From the NCBI GenBank assembly GCA_032229885.1, contig JAVYAJ010000193.1:1-64000 (forward strand): a DNA stretch of 64,000 nucleotides, read 5' to 3'. Position numbers and translations under genes: made by a program. The notes below the pieces were generated by a model. The model was not told the DNA's origin. It saw only the letters and a program-made list of their open reading frames with translations, and did no database searches. The stretch is from Anammoximicrobium sp032229885. GTDB taxonomy: Bacteria > Planctomycetota > Planctomycetia > Pirellulales > Pirellulaceae. Below are positions 38,691-49,300 of the stretch, one piece after another; position 1 is the first letter of the stretch; every line of letters begins with the position of its first letter.

Positions 38691-39623
38691 ATGCATATCA
38701 CGGCATTGTTGATCGCGAACCTGGTTCTAGCCGCCCAGCCCGCCGCGCCCCCGCGCAGCGCGGATCCGGCGATTCTAGAGCTGCCCAACTGCCTGATTTC
38801 GCTGATCGACAACGTGGATCTGCCGGCGCAGGAATCCGGGGTGTTGCACGAATTGATCGCCAAGGAAGGCCTGCGGGCCAAAGCGGGAGACGTGTTGGGC
38901 AAGGTCGACGAGACCGAGACGCTGTTGCGGCAGAAGGCGGCCAAGTACAAGCTCGAAGTGGCGACGGAGAAGGCCACGAACGACGCCGAGGTCCGGGTCG
39001 CGCGGGCGATCGTCGATCTGGCGAAGGCCGAGTACGAAGAATCGGTGGCCATCAACGAGCGCAGCGGGGGCAGCGCGATCCCGCCGACGCAGCTTCGCCG
39101 CCAGCGAGTCCAGTGGGAGAAGGCCGCCCTGGACTGCGTCGCCGCGGACATGAATTTCAAGATTGCCGGGTTGGAGCGAAATGTCTCGGAAGCCGAGGTC
39201 GAAGCGGTGGCCAACGAGCTCGAACGGCGGACGTTGCGGGCGCCGTTCGACGGCGTCGTGGTCGAAATGTATCGCCAGCAGAGCGAGTGGGTGCAGCCGG
39301 GCGAACCCGTGCTGCGACTCATCCGGATGGATCGGTTGCGCGTCGAGGGCTTTGTGAGCGCCAGTCAGTATCTTCCCGAACAGGTCGATGGCGCACCGGT
39401 CGAAATCACGGTCGACCTGCCGGGCGCCCAACGGCAGCAACTCAGCGGAAAGATCTCGTTCGTCAACCCTCAAGTCGGTTCCAACCGCGATTACCGAGTC
39501 TGGGCCGAGGTCGACAACTTGCCGGGTTCGGGCGGGTATCCCTGGCTGCTTCGCCCGGGGCTGATCGTCCAGATGCGGATCCGGTTGAACCCGTTGGCCA
39601 GCGCCGCGCCGGGCCGCGGCTAG
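38691..39623 (+). CDS. HlyD-type periplasmic adaptor
   Basis: A 310-residue membrane-fusion-protein subunit. A signal-like hydrophobic N-terminus (about 2-13) precedes a lipoyl half with SGVLHELIAKEGLRAKAGD. A coiled-coil hairpin (about 70-165) follows, then the second half TLRAPFDGVVVEMYRQQSE and a beta-barrel region. ATG 38691 is taken because GGAG lies 8 nt upstream; a GTG at 38682 overlaps that site. It lies 33 nt after the GAF-HlyD gene and 96 nt before the M50 gene, so the three are probably co-transcribed and form one envelope-spanning complex. Confidence 0.85.
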   Translation: MHITALLIANLVLAAQPAAPPRSADPAILELPNCLISLIDNVDLPAQESGVLHELIAKEGLRAKAGDVLGKVDETETLLRQKAAKYKLEVATEKATNDAEVRVARAIVDLAKAEYEESVAINERSGGSAIPPTQLRRQRVQWEKAALDCVAADMNFKIAGLERNVSEAEVEAVANELERRTLRAPFDGVVVEMYRQQSEWVQPGEPVLRLIRMDRLRVEGFVSASQYLPEQVDGAPVEITVDLPGAQRQQLSGKISFVNPQVGSNRDYRVWAEVDNLPGSGGYPWLLRPGLIVQMRIRLNPLASAAPGRG

Positions 39624-39719
39624 GCGTTGTGGCTCGCCGGTGGATGCAGCGGCTTCGTCGTCTGCGGCGCTGAGCGACCTTTCATTCAGTGTGATCGTCG
39701 ATTCCTCGACGGGATATCC

Positions 39720-41996
39720 ATGGCAACCCTTGCAGAAAGCCTGGTCAGCACGACGTCGCGGCGCCTGCCGTTGCGGATGCGTCCCGATCTGTCGATCCGC
39801 AAGCATCACTATCACGGCGAAGGCTATTGGGTTGTCAAAGAGCCGGTGGGTTTGAACTACTACCGCTTTCACGAGGAGGAGTTCGCCATCCTGCAGATGC
39901 TCGACGGCCAGACGAGCATGGACGAGATCAAGGAGCGGTTCGAGGCTGAATTCGCCCCGCAGAAGATCACGTTTCAGGATCTGGCCCAGTTCATCGGGAT
40001 GCTGCATCGCAGCGGGCTGGTGATCTCCGAGGCGGCGGGCCAGGGCCGCCAGCTCAAGAAACGACGCGACGAAAAGAAACGCAAGGAGTGGCTCGGCCGT
40101 CTCAGCAACGTATTCGCGCTTCGCTGGCGCGGCGTCGACCCGGAACGGTTTCTGAATTGGCTGTATCCGCTGACTCGCTGGATGTTCCATCCGGTCTGCG
40201 TGGCGATGTGCCTGGCGCTCGCGCTGTCCGCGCTGCTGCTGGTGATGGTCCAATACGACGTGTTCTATTCGCGTCTGCCGTCGTTCCACGAATTTTTCGA
40301 TCCGCGGGCCGCCAACAAATGGCTATATCTGGCGGTGACCATGGGGGTGGTCAAGGTATTGCACGAGTTCGGCCACGGCCTGTCGTGCAAACATTTTGGC
40401 GGCGAATGCCACGAGATCGGCTTCATGCTGTTGGTGCTGACGCCCTGTCTGTACTGCAACGTGTCCGATTCCTGGATGCTGCGCAACAAATACCGCCGGG
40501 CGATGATCGGGGCCGCCGGGATGTACGTCGAACTGGTCCTGGCCTCGCTCGCCACGTTCATCTGGTGGTTCAGCGATCGGACCACGCTGGTGAACAACCT
40601 GGCGTTGAACGTGATGTTCATCTGTTCGGTCAGCACGGTGATCTTCAACGGCAATCCGCTGCTGCGCTTCGACGGCTATTACATCCTGATGGACCTGGCC
40701 GAAATTCCCAATCTGCGGCAGAAGTCCACCGAGGTCTTGAAACGGTTCCTCGTCGGAACGTGCTTGGGTTTAGAGCAACCTGAGAATCCGTTTCTACCGC
40801 AGAAGAACCGCGTCCTGTTCGGGCTGTATACGGTGGCGGCCGTGGCGTACCGCTGGATCGTGGTGTTTTCGATCGTGTTTTTCCTGATCAAGGTTTTCGA
40901 ACCGATCGGACTGAAGATCGTTGGTCAGGTGATTGCCGGAGTCGGATTTTTCGGTCTGGTCGTCCAGCCGCTGTGGCAACTGGCGCGCTTCTTCTACTTG
41001 CCGGGGAGGTTGCACAAAGTGAAAAAGCTACGGGTGGTCGCATCGGCGGCAGTCGTCGTAAGCGTGGTGGCCGCCGTCCTTTTTCTGCCGCTGCCGCACT
41101 CGGTCAAGTGCGAGTTCGAAATCCAGCCGCGCGATGCCGCGGCGGTGTACGTCGAAGTCGCCGGACGAGTCGAGCGGATTCTCGTTCGCGACGGCCAGCA
41201 GGTGGACCGTGGCCAGCCGATCGTCGAGCTCAGCAATCCGGACCTCGATCTGGCGGTTCTGAACCTGGAAGGCCAGCACGAGGTCACCCAGACGCGGCTG
41301 GCGACGATCGAGCGAGAACGCTTCCGCAACGACCAATCCGGTCTGCAGATCGGCCACATATCCGAATTATTGGCGACCACCAAGGCGCAACTCGCCGAGA
41401 AAGAGCGCGAGCTGGCCCGGTTGCGGGTCGTGACCCCGGTGTCGGGAACGATCATCCCCGCGCCGCCGCGGCCCGCGCGCGACGAACTGGTCGATGGCCG
41501 CTTGCCGACCTGGACAGGCTCGCCGCTGGACCCCAAGAACGTGGGCGCGGCGTATGCCGAAGGCGAGCTGTTATGCCGCGTCGGCGACCCGACCGATCTC
41601 GAGGCCCTGTTGGTCGTCGACCAGGCGGACATCGATCTGGTCGACGCTGCGATGGCCCAGGCCCAGCCGGCCGTCAAGTTGGAGGCCGATGCCTATCCGG
41701 GGCGTCATCTGCGCAGCCGCGTCGAGCAGGTCGCCCGCGTCGAATTGAAGGACATCCCAGGCAGCCTGGCGGCGCAGGCCGGCGGGCGGCTCGAGACCAA
41801 GGTCGATCGCGCGTCGGGCGGGGTTCGGCCGATGAGCACCTCGTACCACGCCCGCGTGCCGCTGGATGACCAAGGTCCGTTGAAGGGGCTGTTATGCCCC
41901 GGGATGAAGGGGCGAGCTCAGATCTATACCCAGTGGCAATCGATGGGCCAGCGAGCGTTTCGTTTCGTAGCTCGCACCTTTCATTTCGAGCTGTAG
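39720..41996 (+). CDS. PqqD-like / M50 zinc protease / HlyD fusion
   Basis: A 758-residue polytopic protein. Residues about 22-95 look like a PqqD-type RiPP recognition domain (VGLNYYRFHEEEFAILQML, FIGMLHRSGLV). The site-2-protease core follows, with zinc motif HEFGHGLSCKHFGGE near 215 and the third-ligand motif NPLLRFDGYYILMD near 312-325, among several membrane helices (about 160-450). The C-terminal third, from about 470, is an HlyD-like barrel with coiled coil. The family is known as putative peptide zinc metalloproteases, related to factors acting on ribosomally made peptides. Only a weak GGG precedes the ATG. Confidence 0.85.
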   Translation: MATLAESLVSTTSRRLPLRMRPDLSIRKHHYHGEGYWVVKEPVGLNYYRFHEEEFAILQMLDGQTSMDEIKERFEAEFAPQKITFQDLAQFIGMLHRSGLVISEAAGQGRQLKKRRDEKKRKEWLGRLSNVFALRWRGVDPERFLNWLYPLTRWMFHPVCVAMCLALALSALLLVMVQYDVFYSRLPSFHEFFDPRAANKWLYLAVTMGVVKVLHEFGHGLSCKHFGGECHEIGFMLLVLTPCLYCNVSDSWMLRNKYRRAMIGAAGMYVELVLASLATFIWWFSDRTTLVNNLALNVMFICSVSTVIFNGNPLLRFDGYYILMDLAEIPNLRQKSTEVLKRFLVGTCLGLEQPENPFLPQKNRVLFGLYTVAAVAYRWIVVFSIVFFLIKVFEPIGLKIVGQVIAGVGFFGLVVQPLWQLARFFYLPGRLHKVKKLRVVASAAVVVSVVAAVLFLPLPHSVKCEFEIQPRDAAAVYVEVAGRVERILVRDGQQVDRGQPIVELSNPDLDLAVLNLEGQHEVTQTRLATIERERFRNDQSGLQIGHISELLATTKAQLAEKERELARLRVVTPVSGTIIPAPPRPARDELVDGRLPTWTGSPLDPKNVGAAYAEGELLCRVGDPTDLEALLVVDQADIDLVDAAMAQAQPAVKLEADAYPGRHLRSRVEQVARVELKDIPGSLAAQAGGRLETKVDRASGGVRPMSTSYHARVPLDDQGPLKGLLCPGMKGRAQIYTQWQSMGQRAFRFVARTFHFEL

Positions 41997-42067
41997 TCAT
42001 GCGGGTTCCGATGAGCCCGAAGTGTGTGTTGTTTGGATCTGTTTCAGGAGAGTGAGGAGATTTAGGA

Positions 42068-42439
42068 ATGGCGGAACAAAACACTGCCCCCGAAGCGACG
42101 GAAACCCCGGCTGCGGACGCGCCCGCGACCCGTCCGGCTCAGGCTCCAGCGCAGGCCCAGTTGCGCGTCGACGACTCGAACATCGTGGCCCTGTACGCCA
42201 ACTTCTGTCGCGTCACCGGGACCCCGGAAGAGCTGATCATCGACTTTGGCCTGAACCCGCAACCGGTCGGCATTCCCACCGAGCCGATCAAGGTCGGCCA
42301 GCGGATCATCGTGAACTTCTTCACGGCCAAGCGGCTGTTGGGCGCGCTGTCCATGTCCGTCCAGCGGCACGAAGCCGTGTTCGGCGTCCTCGAGACCGAC
42401 ATCAACAAACGGCTCCGCATGCCCCAGGCCGCCGGTTGA
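42068..42439 (+). CDS. DUF3467 protein
   Basis: A 123-residue soluble protein. A low-complexity Ala/Pro/Thr N-terminus (1-32) precedes the DUF3467 domain, with NIVALYANFCRVTGTPEELI, FGLNP and IVNFFTAKRLLGALSMSVQR. GAGGAG lies 8 nt upstream of the ATG. It follows the PqqD-M50 gene by 71 bp and is likely the last gene of that operon. DUF3467 has no known activity. Its conserved placement by transport genes suggests a cytoplasmic accessory, but this is inference. Confidence 0.88.
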   Translation: MAEQNTAPEATETPAADAPATRPAQAPAQAQLRVDDSNIVALYANFCRVTGTPEELIIDFGLNPQPVGIPTEPIKVGQRIIVNFFTAKRLLGALSMSVQRHEAVFGVLETDINKRLRMPQAAG

Positions 42440-43117
42440 TCGTCGGCGCCGTGTCGCCGTGCAAGTCCGCCGATCAGCGGCGACCGTCCGGCGAGAGACA
42501 GACTGCGAGGCGCGCGGCCGTCGGCGACGCGCCGCCCGTCCTCGCCACCGCGCCCGTGTTTCAGAGCGCGGGTGATCGCGGGGCGATCGCCGGATCAGCG
42601 CTGGCCCCGCCGCTCGGCGCCGCCTACGAACGGCGTGTTCGGTTGCGACGCGGAGTGTTGCCCGCCGTGCGCTGACGCCCCACGGGATTTCGTCGCAACC
42701 GTCCGGGATCCGTCGCGTCGTCTTGTGAGGGGGGCGTCTCGCGCGACGTTCGCCGTCCGACATCTGCGTTGCTGCGACGGAACGCCGCCGCGACAGCGTG
42801 TCACTCTCGATGCAACGGCGCGTGACGCTGGCCGAGCCTCTATGAGTTTATGGCCGGCGCTCAGAACCGCGGGCGAACCTCGCCGCACTGGGCGATGCGG
42901 CGGGCCGCGCTGGGTGGGACACAACAGATGCGGCGAAACTCTCGCCAGAACAAGTCGGCGACCATCCCGACAGGGACGCTTCGACGGCCAACGTGGCTTA
43001 CCCGTGGCTTATGAATCTGACGGACGCGACGACGTTCCCACGCGCCGGTCGAGACGCCCGCAGCCCGCGGCGAAATGCGAAACCGCGGAACGTGCACAGC
43101 AGCGAAGGAAAGCGACC
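42440..43117. other. Intergenic, no gene seen (678 bp)
   Basis: Frames are open but Arg-rich and unsupported. I looked for a short precursor-peptide gene for the PqqD-M50 system here and found none with a convincing ribosome-binding site. Confidence 0.45.
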
Positions 43118-44089
43118 ATGAAATATCGCAGGTTTGGACGCACGGGCTGGCAGGTCAGTGAAATCGGCTATGGCATGTGGGGCATGGGCGGCTGGACGGG
43201 CTCGGACGACGACCAGTCGCGCCGATCCCTACAGCGCGCCGTCGACCTGGGCTGCAATTTCTTCGATACGGCCTGGGCCTATGGGGCGGGACATAGCGAG
43301 GCGTTGTTGGGCGAGTTGGTGCGGGCCAATCCGCGGCGAAAGCTCTACACGGCGACGAAAATTCCGCCCAAGAACCGCAGGTGGCCCAGCCAACGGCACT
43401 TTGTGCTCGACGACTGTTATCCGCCCGATTACATCCAGGAATACGTCGAGCGCAGCCTGCAGAACTCCGGCCTGCCGTCGTTCGACCTGATGCAGTTCCA
43501 TACCTGGGAGGACGCCTGGCTGCAGGACGACCGTTGGGTCACCAAGCTCGGCGAGCTCAAAGCGCAGGGGTTGATTCATGCCATCGGCCCGAGCCTGAAT
43601 CGCTGGGAACCGTGGAATGGCGTCCGGACGGTCGAAAGCGGACTGATCGATTCGGTCCAGTTGATCTACAATATCTTCGACCAGAACCCGCGGGACGAAC
43701 TGCTGCCGGCCTGTGCCCAGCATGACGTCGCGATCATTGCCCGCGTGCCGTTCGACGAAGGGACGTTGACGGGCCAACTGACCACCGACAGCCGCTGGCC
43801 CGACGGAGACTGGCGGAACACCTATTTTACGCCCGAAAACCTCTCGGCGAGCGTCGAGCGCGCCGAGCGTCTGAAACGCCTATTGCCGTCCGGCATGACC
43901 CTGCCCGAGATGGCCCTGCGATTCATCCTCGCCGAACCGCGGATCAGCACGATCATCCCCGGGATGCGAAAGCTGCCGCACGTCGAAGCGAACCTGGCGA
44001 CCAGCGACGCGGGCCCGCTGGACGACGCGCTCTTGGCCGAATTGGCTCGCCACCGCTGGGATCGCCAGCCGACGGAATGGTCCCAATGA
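43118..44089 (+). CDS. Aldo/keto reductase
   Basis: A 323-residue NADPH-dependent oxidoreductase of the (beta/alpha)8 aldo/keto reductase family. The catalytic tetrad is visible: Asp and Tyr in FFDTAWAYGAGHSE, Lys in YTATKIPP and His in LMQFHTWED. The C-terminal cofactor region STIIPGMRKLPHVEANL is typical. There is no signal peptide. AAGGA lies 8 nt upstream of the ATG. Its stop overlaps the TauE-like gene by 4 bp (ATGA), suggesting co-translation. The substrate is unknown. Confidence 0.92.
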   Translation: MKYRRFGRTGWQVSEIGYGMWGMGGWTGSDDDQSRRSLQRAVDLGCNFFDTAWAYGAGHSEALLGELVRANPRRKLYTATKIPPKNRRWPSQRHFVLDDCYPPDYIQEYVERSLQNSGLPSFDLMQFHTWEDAWLQDDRWVTKLGELKAQGLIHAIGPSLNRWEPWNGVRTVESGLIDSVQLIYNIFDQNPRDELLPACAQHDVAIIARVPFDEGTLTGQLTTDSRWPDGDWRNTYFTPENLSASVERAERLKRLLPSGMTLPEMALRFILAEPRISTIIPGMRKLPHVEANLATSDAGPLDDALLAELARHRWDRQPTEWSQ

Positions 44090-44904
44090 CAGCGAACCTG
44101 TTGATTCCGATCCTGCCCTACGTGGCGTACCTGGCCGTCGGGGCGGTCGTCGGCGTGCTGGCCGGCCTGTTGGGCGTCGGCGGCGGTCTGGTGATCGTCC
44201 CGATGCTGATGTTCTGCTTTGCGCAGCTCGGGTTGCCACCGGAAAACATGATGCACCTGGCGCTGGGCACCTCGCTGGCCAGCATCGTCTTTACGTCGAT
44301 TTCAAGTTCCCTGTCGCACCATCGCCGGGGCGCGGTGGTCTGGATCGCCGTGCGGCGGATCACGCCGGGCATCTTGGCTGGCACGTTCGCGGGCGCGTTC
44401 CTCGCATCCCTGCTGTCCACCACGGGGCTCAAAGCCTTCTTCAGCGTGTTTCTCCTGTACGTTGCCGTCCAGATCCTGGTGGACAAAAAACCGGCCCCGT
44501 CCCGCGAGCTGCCAGGGATCGTGGGCATGTCTGCGGGCGGAGCCTTGATCGGCCTGGTGTCCAGCCTGGTCGGCATCGGCGGCGGATCGCTGTCGGTTCC
44601 CCTCCTGCTGTGGTGCAACGTCACGGGGCACCGGGCGATTGGCACGTCGGCCGCGATCGGCTTTCCCATTGCCCTGGCCGGCGCCGCGGGGTACATTGTC
44701 AACGGCTGGCAGGACCGCGCGCTGCCCGCCGGCGCACTGGGCTATGTCTATCTGCCGGCGCTGGTCGGGATCGTCGCGGCGAGCATGATGACCGCGCCGT
44801 GGGGCGCGCAGATGGCCCATCGCATTTCCGTCAAGCGACTGAAACGCATCTTTGCCGTCATGCTGCTCGTGATGGGCGTGCGCATGGTGCTCAGCACGCT
44901 GTGA
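44086..44904 (+). CDS. TauE/SafE-family membrane exporter
   Basis: A 272-residue inner-membrane protein with about eight hydrophobic helices and the duplicated family motif: GVLAGLLGVGGGLVIVPML in the first half and GLVSSLVGIGGGSLSVPLLL in the second. The family exports sulfite, sulfoacetate or other organosulfur anions. The start is the ATG overlapping the preceding TGA; an upstream ATG at 44077 lies inside the reductase gene. The pairing with an aldo/keto reductase may reflect shared detoxification, but this is inference. Confidence 0.9.
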   Translation: MTANLLIPILPYVAYLAVGAVVGVLAGLLGVGGGLVIVPMLMFCFAQLGLPPENMMHLALGTSLASIVFTSISSSLSHHRRGAVVWIAVRRITPGILAGTFAGAFLASLLSTTGLKAFFSVFLLYVAVQILVDKKPAPSRELPGIVGMSAGGALIGLVSSLVGIGGGSLSVPLLLWCNVTGHRAIGTSAAIGFPIALAGAAGYIVNGWQDRALPAGALGYVYLPALVGIVAASMMTAPWGAQMAHRISVKRLKRIFAVMLLVMGVRMVLSTL

Positions 44905-44978
44905 GCGCGCGCCGCCGAGTGGGTTGGGCGCCGAGTGGGTCGGGCGCCGAGCGGGTCGGGCGGCGAGCGCAGGGAAGT

Positions 44979-45065
44979 GCGCCGTCGTGGAGGGCGCGTT
45001 GCGTCGTGGAGGGACGCGCTCCGTCGCGTCCGTTCGGCTGCGGCCATGACGGAGCGTGGCCCTCC
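44979..45065. repeat. Interspersed inverted-repeat element, copy 4
   Basis: This is the best-preserved copy. The left arm is tggagggacgcgctccgtcg followed by cgtccg. The right arm is cggccatgacggagcgtggc followed by cctcc. The two arms are reverse complements with few mismatches. The left arm is preceded by a partial duplicate (gtcgtggagggcgcgttgc). Confidence 0.8.
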
Positions 45066-45103
45066 GCTTGATTCGATTTTGGCAAGAAAGGCGCCGCACC
45101 GAC

Positions 45104-46306
45104 ATGAGACTCGAAATCAAATCCGCCATCGTTTTCTTCGCCGCCTGGCTGCTGGCGTGGCCTGCCGCCTCGCACGCCCAACCGGCCGGACCGACGCGTC
45201 CGGCCAAGAAACTGATCGAGTACGGTTGGGACGTCCCCTACCCGGATCAGGTGCGGGCGGAGATTCGCAATATGGAGAAAAAGCCATTCGACGGCGTCAT
45301 CTTCCGCTTGCGAACCTGGAATCATGCCTTCGATCCGCGGCCCTGGGACGAAGCGCAGCTTCGGCCGCAGTTCGATGACCTGGCCGCTGTCCAATGGCAG
45401 ACGTTCACGGACAATTTCCTGTGCTTGTACGCCGCCAACAACTGGAAGATGGACTGGTTCGACGACCAGCAGTGGGAGAACATCGCCGCGAACTTGCGGC
45501 TGAGCGCCAAGGCCGCCAAGATTGGCCGCTGCGTGGGCCTGGTCTTCGATCCCGAACCGTACGGAGACAACCCGTGGGCCTATCCCGGCATGAACGCGGA
45601 TCGCAGTTTCGCGGAGGTCGAAGCGCAAGTCCAAGAACGAGGCGCCCAGTTCATGACCGCCCTGCAGGCCGAACTGCCCGCCGTGCGCCTGCTGACCTTC
45701 TTCCATCAGAGCCTGTTCAGCGGACTGCTGGACATGCCGGATGTCGCACAGCGCCAGGACCAACTGGCCAAGCACCATTGGGGCCTGCTGTCCGCGTTTT
45801 GGAATGGGGCGCTGCAGGCTGCGGGTCCCGAAGCGCGGATCATCGACGGCTATGAAATGGCCTACTATTTCACCAACACCGACCAGTTTTTCCGTGCTTA
45901 TCACACCACGAAACAGCGCTCGCTGAGCCTCGTTCCCCCCGAGCTGCGAAGCAAATACGCCGCGACCGTCCAAGCCGGCATGTCGCTGTACATGGACCAG
46001 ACGCTGGACCTGCGGCAGCCGCAGGAACGGTATCTGTCCCACTATCTGACGCCCGCCGAGCGGCTGCGGTTCTTCGAGCACCACGTGTACTACGCGCTGA
46101 CGACCAGCGACGAGTACGTGTGGTGCTACAGCGAACGGCTGAACTGGTGGCAAGACAAGGTTCCTGACGGCGCCGAGGCGGCGATCCGCGCCGCGCGAGA
46201 AATGGTTGCGCAAGGCCAGGCCGATCGGGCGCGCCAACTGAGCGCCGAACTGGCCGAGGCCGTCGCCGCCGGCCAAAAGAAAATGGCCGAAGCCAAGAAA
46301 CAATGA
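45104..46306 (+). CDS. Secreted TIM-barrel-like protein, unknown family
   Basis: A 400-residue protein with a signal peptide (VFFAAWLLAWPAASHA). The body is rich in Trp, Tyr and acidic residues, with strand-like segments such as KPFDGVIFRLRTWN, CVGLVFDPEPYGDN and LLTFFHQSLF spaced as in a (beta/alpha)8 glycoside hydrolase. The FDPEPY acidic pair could be catalytic. A helical Ala/Glu/Lys-rich C-terminus follows. I do not recognise a named family. The ATG at 45104 is chosen for the signal peptide; its AAAGG lies 12 nt upstream. Confidence 0.6.
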   Translation: MRLEIKSAIVFFAAWLLAWPAASHAQPAGPTRPAKKLIEYGWDVPYPDQVRAEIRNMEKKPFDGVIFRLRTWNHAFDPRPWDEAQLRPQFDDLAAVQWQTFTDNFLCLYAANNWKMDWFDDQQWENIAANLRLSAKAAKIGRCVGLVFDPEPYGDNPWAYPGMNADRSFAEVEAQVQERGAQFMTALQAELPAVRLLTFFHQSLFSGLLDMPDVAQRQDQLAKHHWGLLSAFWNGALQAAGPEARIIDGYEMAYYFTNTDQFFRAYHTTKQRSLSLVPPELRSKYAATVQAGMSLYMDQTLDLRQPQERYLSHYLTPAERLRFFEHHVYYALTTSDEYVWCYSERLNWWQDKVPDGAEAAIRAAREMVAQGQADRARQLSAELAEAVAAGQKKMAEAKKQ

Positions 46307-46376
46307 CCCGCTGCGGCCCGCGGCCCATCCGCGCCGCGCGACCATCCATGTTCGCGTCCCGCAATCGGTGACCGGG

Positions 46377-49300
46377 TCAGAACGGGTTCTGCCAGGGGGC
46401 GTAGTTCCAGTTTTGGAACAGGTTCATCGCGGCTCGATCGATGCTATCGGTCTGCGGCAGCAGGATCAGGGCGTCCAGCCAGGCGCCTTGGCCGGCGCCC
46501 AGCGTCAGGCGGTGTTTACCCGCTGTCAGCTCGATGTCCGCGATGCGATACCAGGCCCAGTGATCGTTTCGCTCTTTGTGGAAACGTTTGGTGTTCGCGC
46601 GGCTCGGCGAATCCCAATCTTCGAACCCGATCATCCGTGTGACTCGCAGCGGACGGGCCGACTGGTCGTCCAGCCCATAGGACAGGCTCGGATCGGCATC
46701 CAGCGGCCAGCGTGCGCGAACCCACAGGGCGTGCGTGCCGTTGCGCGAAGCTGTGAAATCAAATCCCAGCCGTCCGCTTCCCGTGAACTCGACGCCGCTC
46801 GCGCCGCTCAGTTCCGCGACGTCGCGGACGCTGGCCATCCCGACCAACTCGTCATGCGTTTCGGCCTCGCGGACCAGCGGCGCCTGCGCCGCCAACACCT
46901 CGATCCGGGTCCGCCGCTGGGCGTCGCCGTCGCCGAGCACGACCGTCACAGCCTGGATTTCACCGGGCTGCGAGTTCGGTGCACGCAGCACAAACTCGGC
47001 TTCGGCCATCTGGTCCGCGGCAGTCAGCTCGATTGTGTGCCGCTCGGGCGTGCACGTCCAACCCGCCGGCAGATCGGCCAGGCGCACTTCGCCTTGCACA
47101 CCCCGGCCATGGAACTTGACCCGTATGGGAACCTCGCCTCCCGGCGCCACGACCAGCACGTTGCGGTGCAGCTCGTCGCCTTCGGTATAGAAGCTCAGCG
47201 CATCGACGGCAACGGCCAGCTCGCTGCGATACCGTTCGGTCCAACGGCAGGCGGTCGTAATCGGAACCTGCCCCGCGCCGCCGACGAACGCGATGGGGTT
47301 CACCCCCAGGGCAAGCTTGCCCGGCAGAGCCAGCGACGAGACAACCACGGTGCCGCGGACTTGCAGCCCCTCGACCACGCCCGCGGCGTCGGGCGAAAGT
47401 TCGAGCTTGAGCCAATAGGCATAGCGGGCCGTGACCTGCGCGCGCAGCTCGGCGTCAAGCTCGCCGCGCCGCGCTGCACTGCGCCAGGCCTCGGTCCAGT
47501 GCCGGCCTTCGTCAAACGACAGCGCCAGCCGCACGCCGTCGGGACGGTTCGTCGTATAGACGCCCCGCACGATCGCGTCAGAGAAGATATATGGGCACTG
47601 GGCGCGATAGATCAGGCTCGCCGGCTTGGCTGCGTCCGCGGGCCGCAGCCGAGTCCGGCCATCGTCCAGACGCTCGACGACCATGTTCTCCAGGCTCGTC
47701 GCGTCACCGGCGTCGGTCGGTTCGTACACGATTGCGCCGTTCCCGAACAGCGGCGGGATCTTGGCCAAGGGCAGCGGTTGCCGGTCGCCGGAAACCTCGA
47801 ACCAGCGGCCCTCGTTGTGCCAGCATAGGCTCGCCCGTTCGCCGGCTCGCAGCGCGAATCCCATGTCGTGCGGCCGCAGCGCCGTGCCGAACGGAATGCC
47901 GGTCGGACGGCCTTGCAGCCATGCGCAGGCGTCGCCTCCCTGGCGGATCTTCAGGTAGGGATCCTCCTCGATCCGTCGCCGGCCGATGATCGTCGTGTTG
48001 TCGCGATCTAGCCAGAACACACGGGCAGACAGATCAAACAACCGCCATTGGCCTTGGTAAAACGCTTGCTGAAACTGGTGGTGCGTCCCTGAGGCGTCGT
48101 TGGACGAGATGCCGACGGACAGGAGCAGTTTGCGCAACATGTGGTTCAGCGGGCCGCATTGGTCGTACGGATAGATGTTCAGCGCCTTGAGAAACGTGTA
48201 CGAGATCCGCGGACGGTGCAGCGTCGGCAGCGTTTCACAGTACGACGCGTCGTAATAGTGAGCGCTCCGCAGCGCGTAGCGAAACGCCTCGATGGCTTTC
48301 GCCTCGTCGTCGCCCGCCGGCTCGCCCAGCGTAGCGCGAAGGCTGTCCACGCTCAGCGGGACGACGGCGCCGTTGGCTTGCCAGGCCGGCAGCACGGCGG
48401 TCGGCTGTGTCGCCGACCCCTTTGCGGCCGCCTCGTTCGGTGCGGACGCGTCGGCCTTTTCCGCCGCGCGTTCGTAGGTGACGCTGCGCATCAGCGGCGG
48501 ATAATCCCCGCCCACGGTCAGTGATAGGCGATCATTCTCGCCGCTCAGCGTCCGTTCGACGCCATGCTCGCGATATTCGATGTATCGCGGGTCCGGTGGT
48601 CGGGAAAACGGTGTGTTCGTCGGCAGGCGGCCTTCGGCCCGATTGGCCTCGAACAGCGAGACCGGCGCGTGTGGCTGGACGACGACCGTCCGGCTGTCGA
48701 TTTCGCCGGACGTCCGCAGTTCGAGCGTCGCCGATTCCTCTTGTGTTGGCAGTTCGAGACACAGATGGCCGCGCACAAACCGATCGTCGCCGGCATGCAC
48801 GCCATGCGGCTCGTTCTCGAAGTGGAACAGCGCGCGGGTATGTTCATCCGTCGTGAACTCGTCGCGCGGCGGCGTGAACGAATCGGCATAGCGTTCGATG
48901 TCCGAGATCCGCAGTTCGTCGATCACGGCCTCGGCCGATTGTCCGACCGCCCCGGACACCTGGCGGCCGATGCACACCTGCATGGGCATGCTGCGGCTGT
49001 CCCGTTCGAAGATCCCGATGCCCTTGGTCGCCGTGCCGGCCGCCTCGAGGCTGCTGGGCCAAGCCGTTGTGCCCGGCCCCTGTCGCGCGACCAACTGACC
49101 GTCGACGAACAGCGCCAGATGCGCGCGGGGGAAATCCCACGTGGCCGCAATATGATGCCAGCGGCCCGAGGCCAGCGGCGCGGGACCGCGCACGACACGA
49201 GGTGTTTGGTCTGCGTCGGCGATCAGGAACTCGAGCTCGTTGCGACCGTCCGCGCCCCGCTTGCGCAACGTGCATTGTCGGCGATGCATATAGGCCACGG

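Noticed and set aside
42572..43117. N-terminal extension of the aldo/keto reductase frame
   Set aside because: The open frame continues upstream, but it is Arg-rich and has no ribosome-binding site. The family start and AAGGA point to 43118.
48141..48524. Small plus-strand frames inside the 1413-residue minus-strand gene
   Set aside because: Antisense shadows with no start signals or family motifs.
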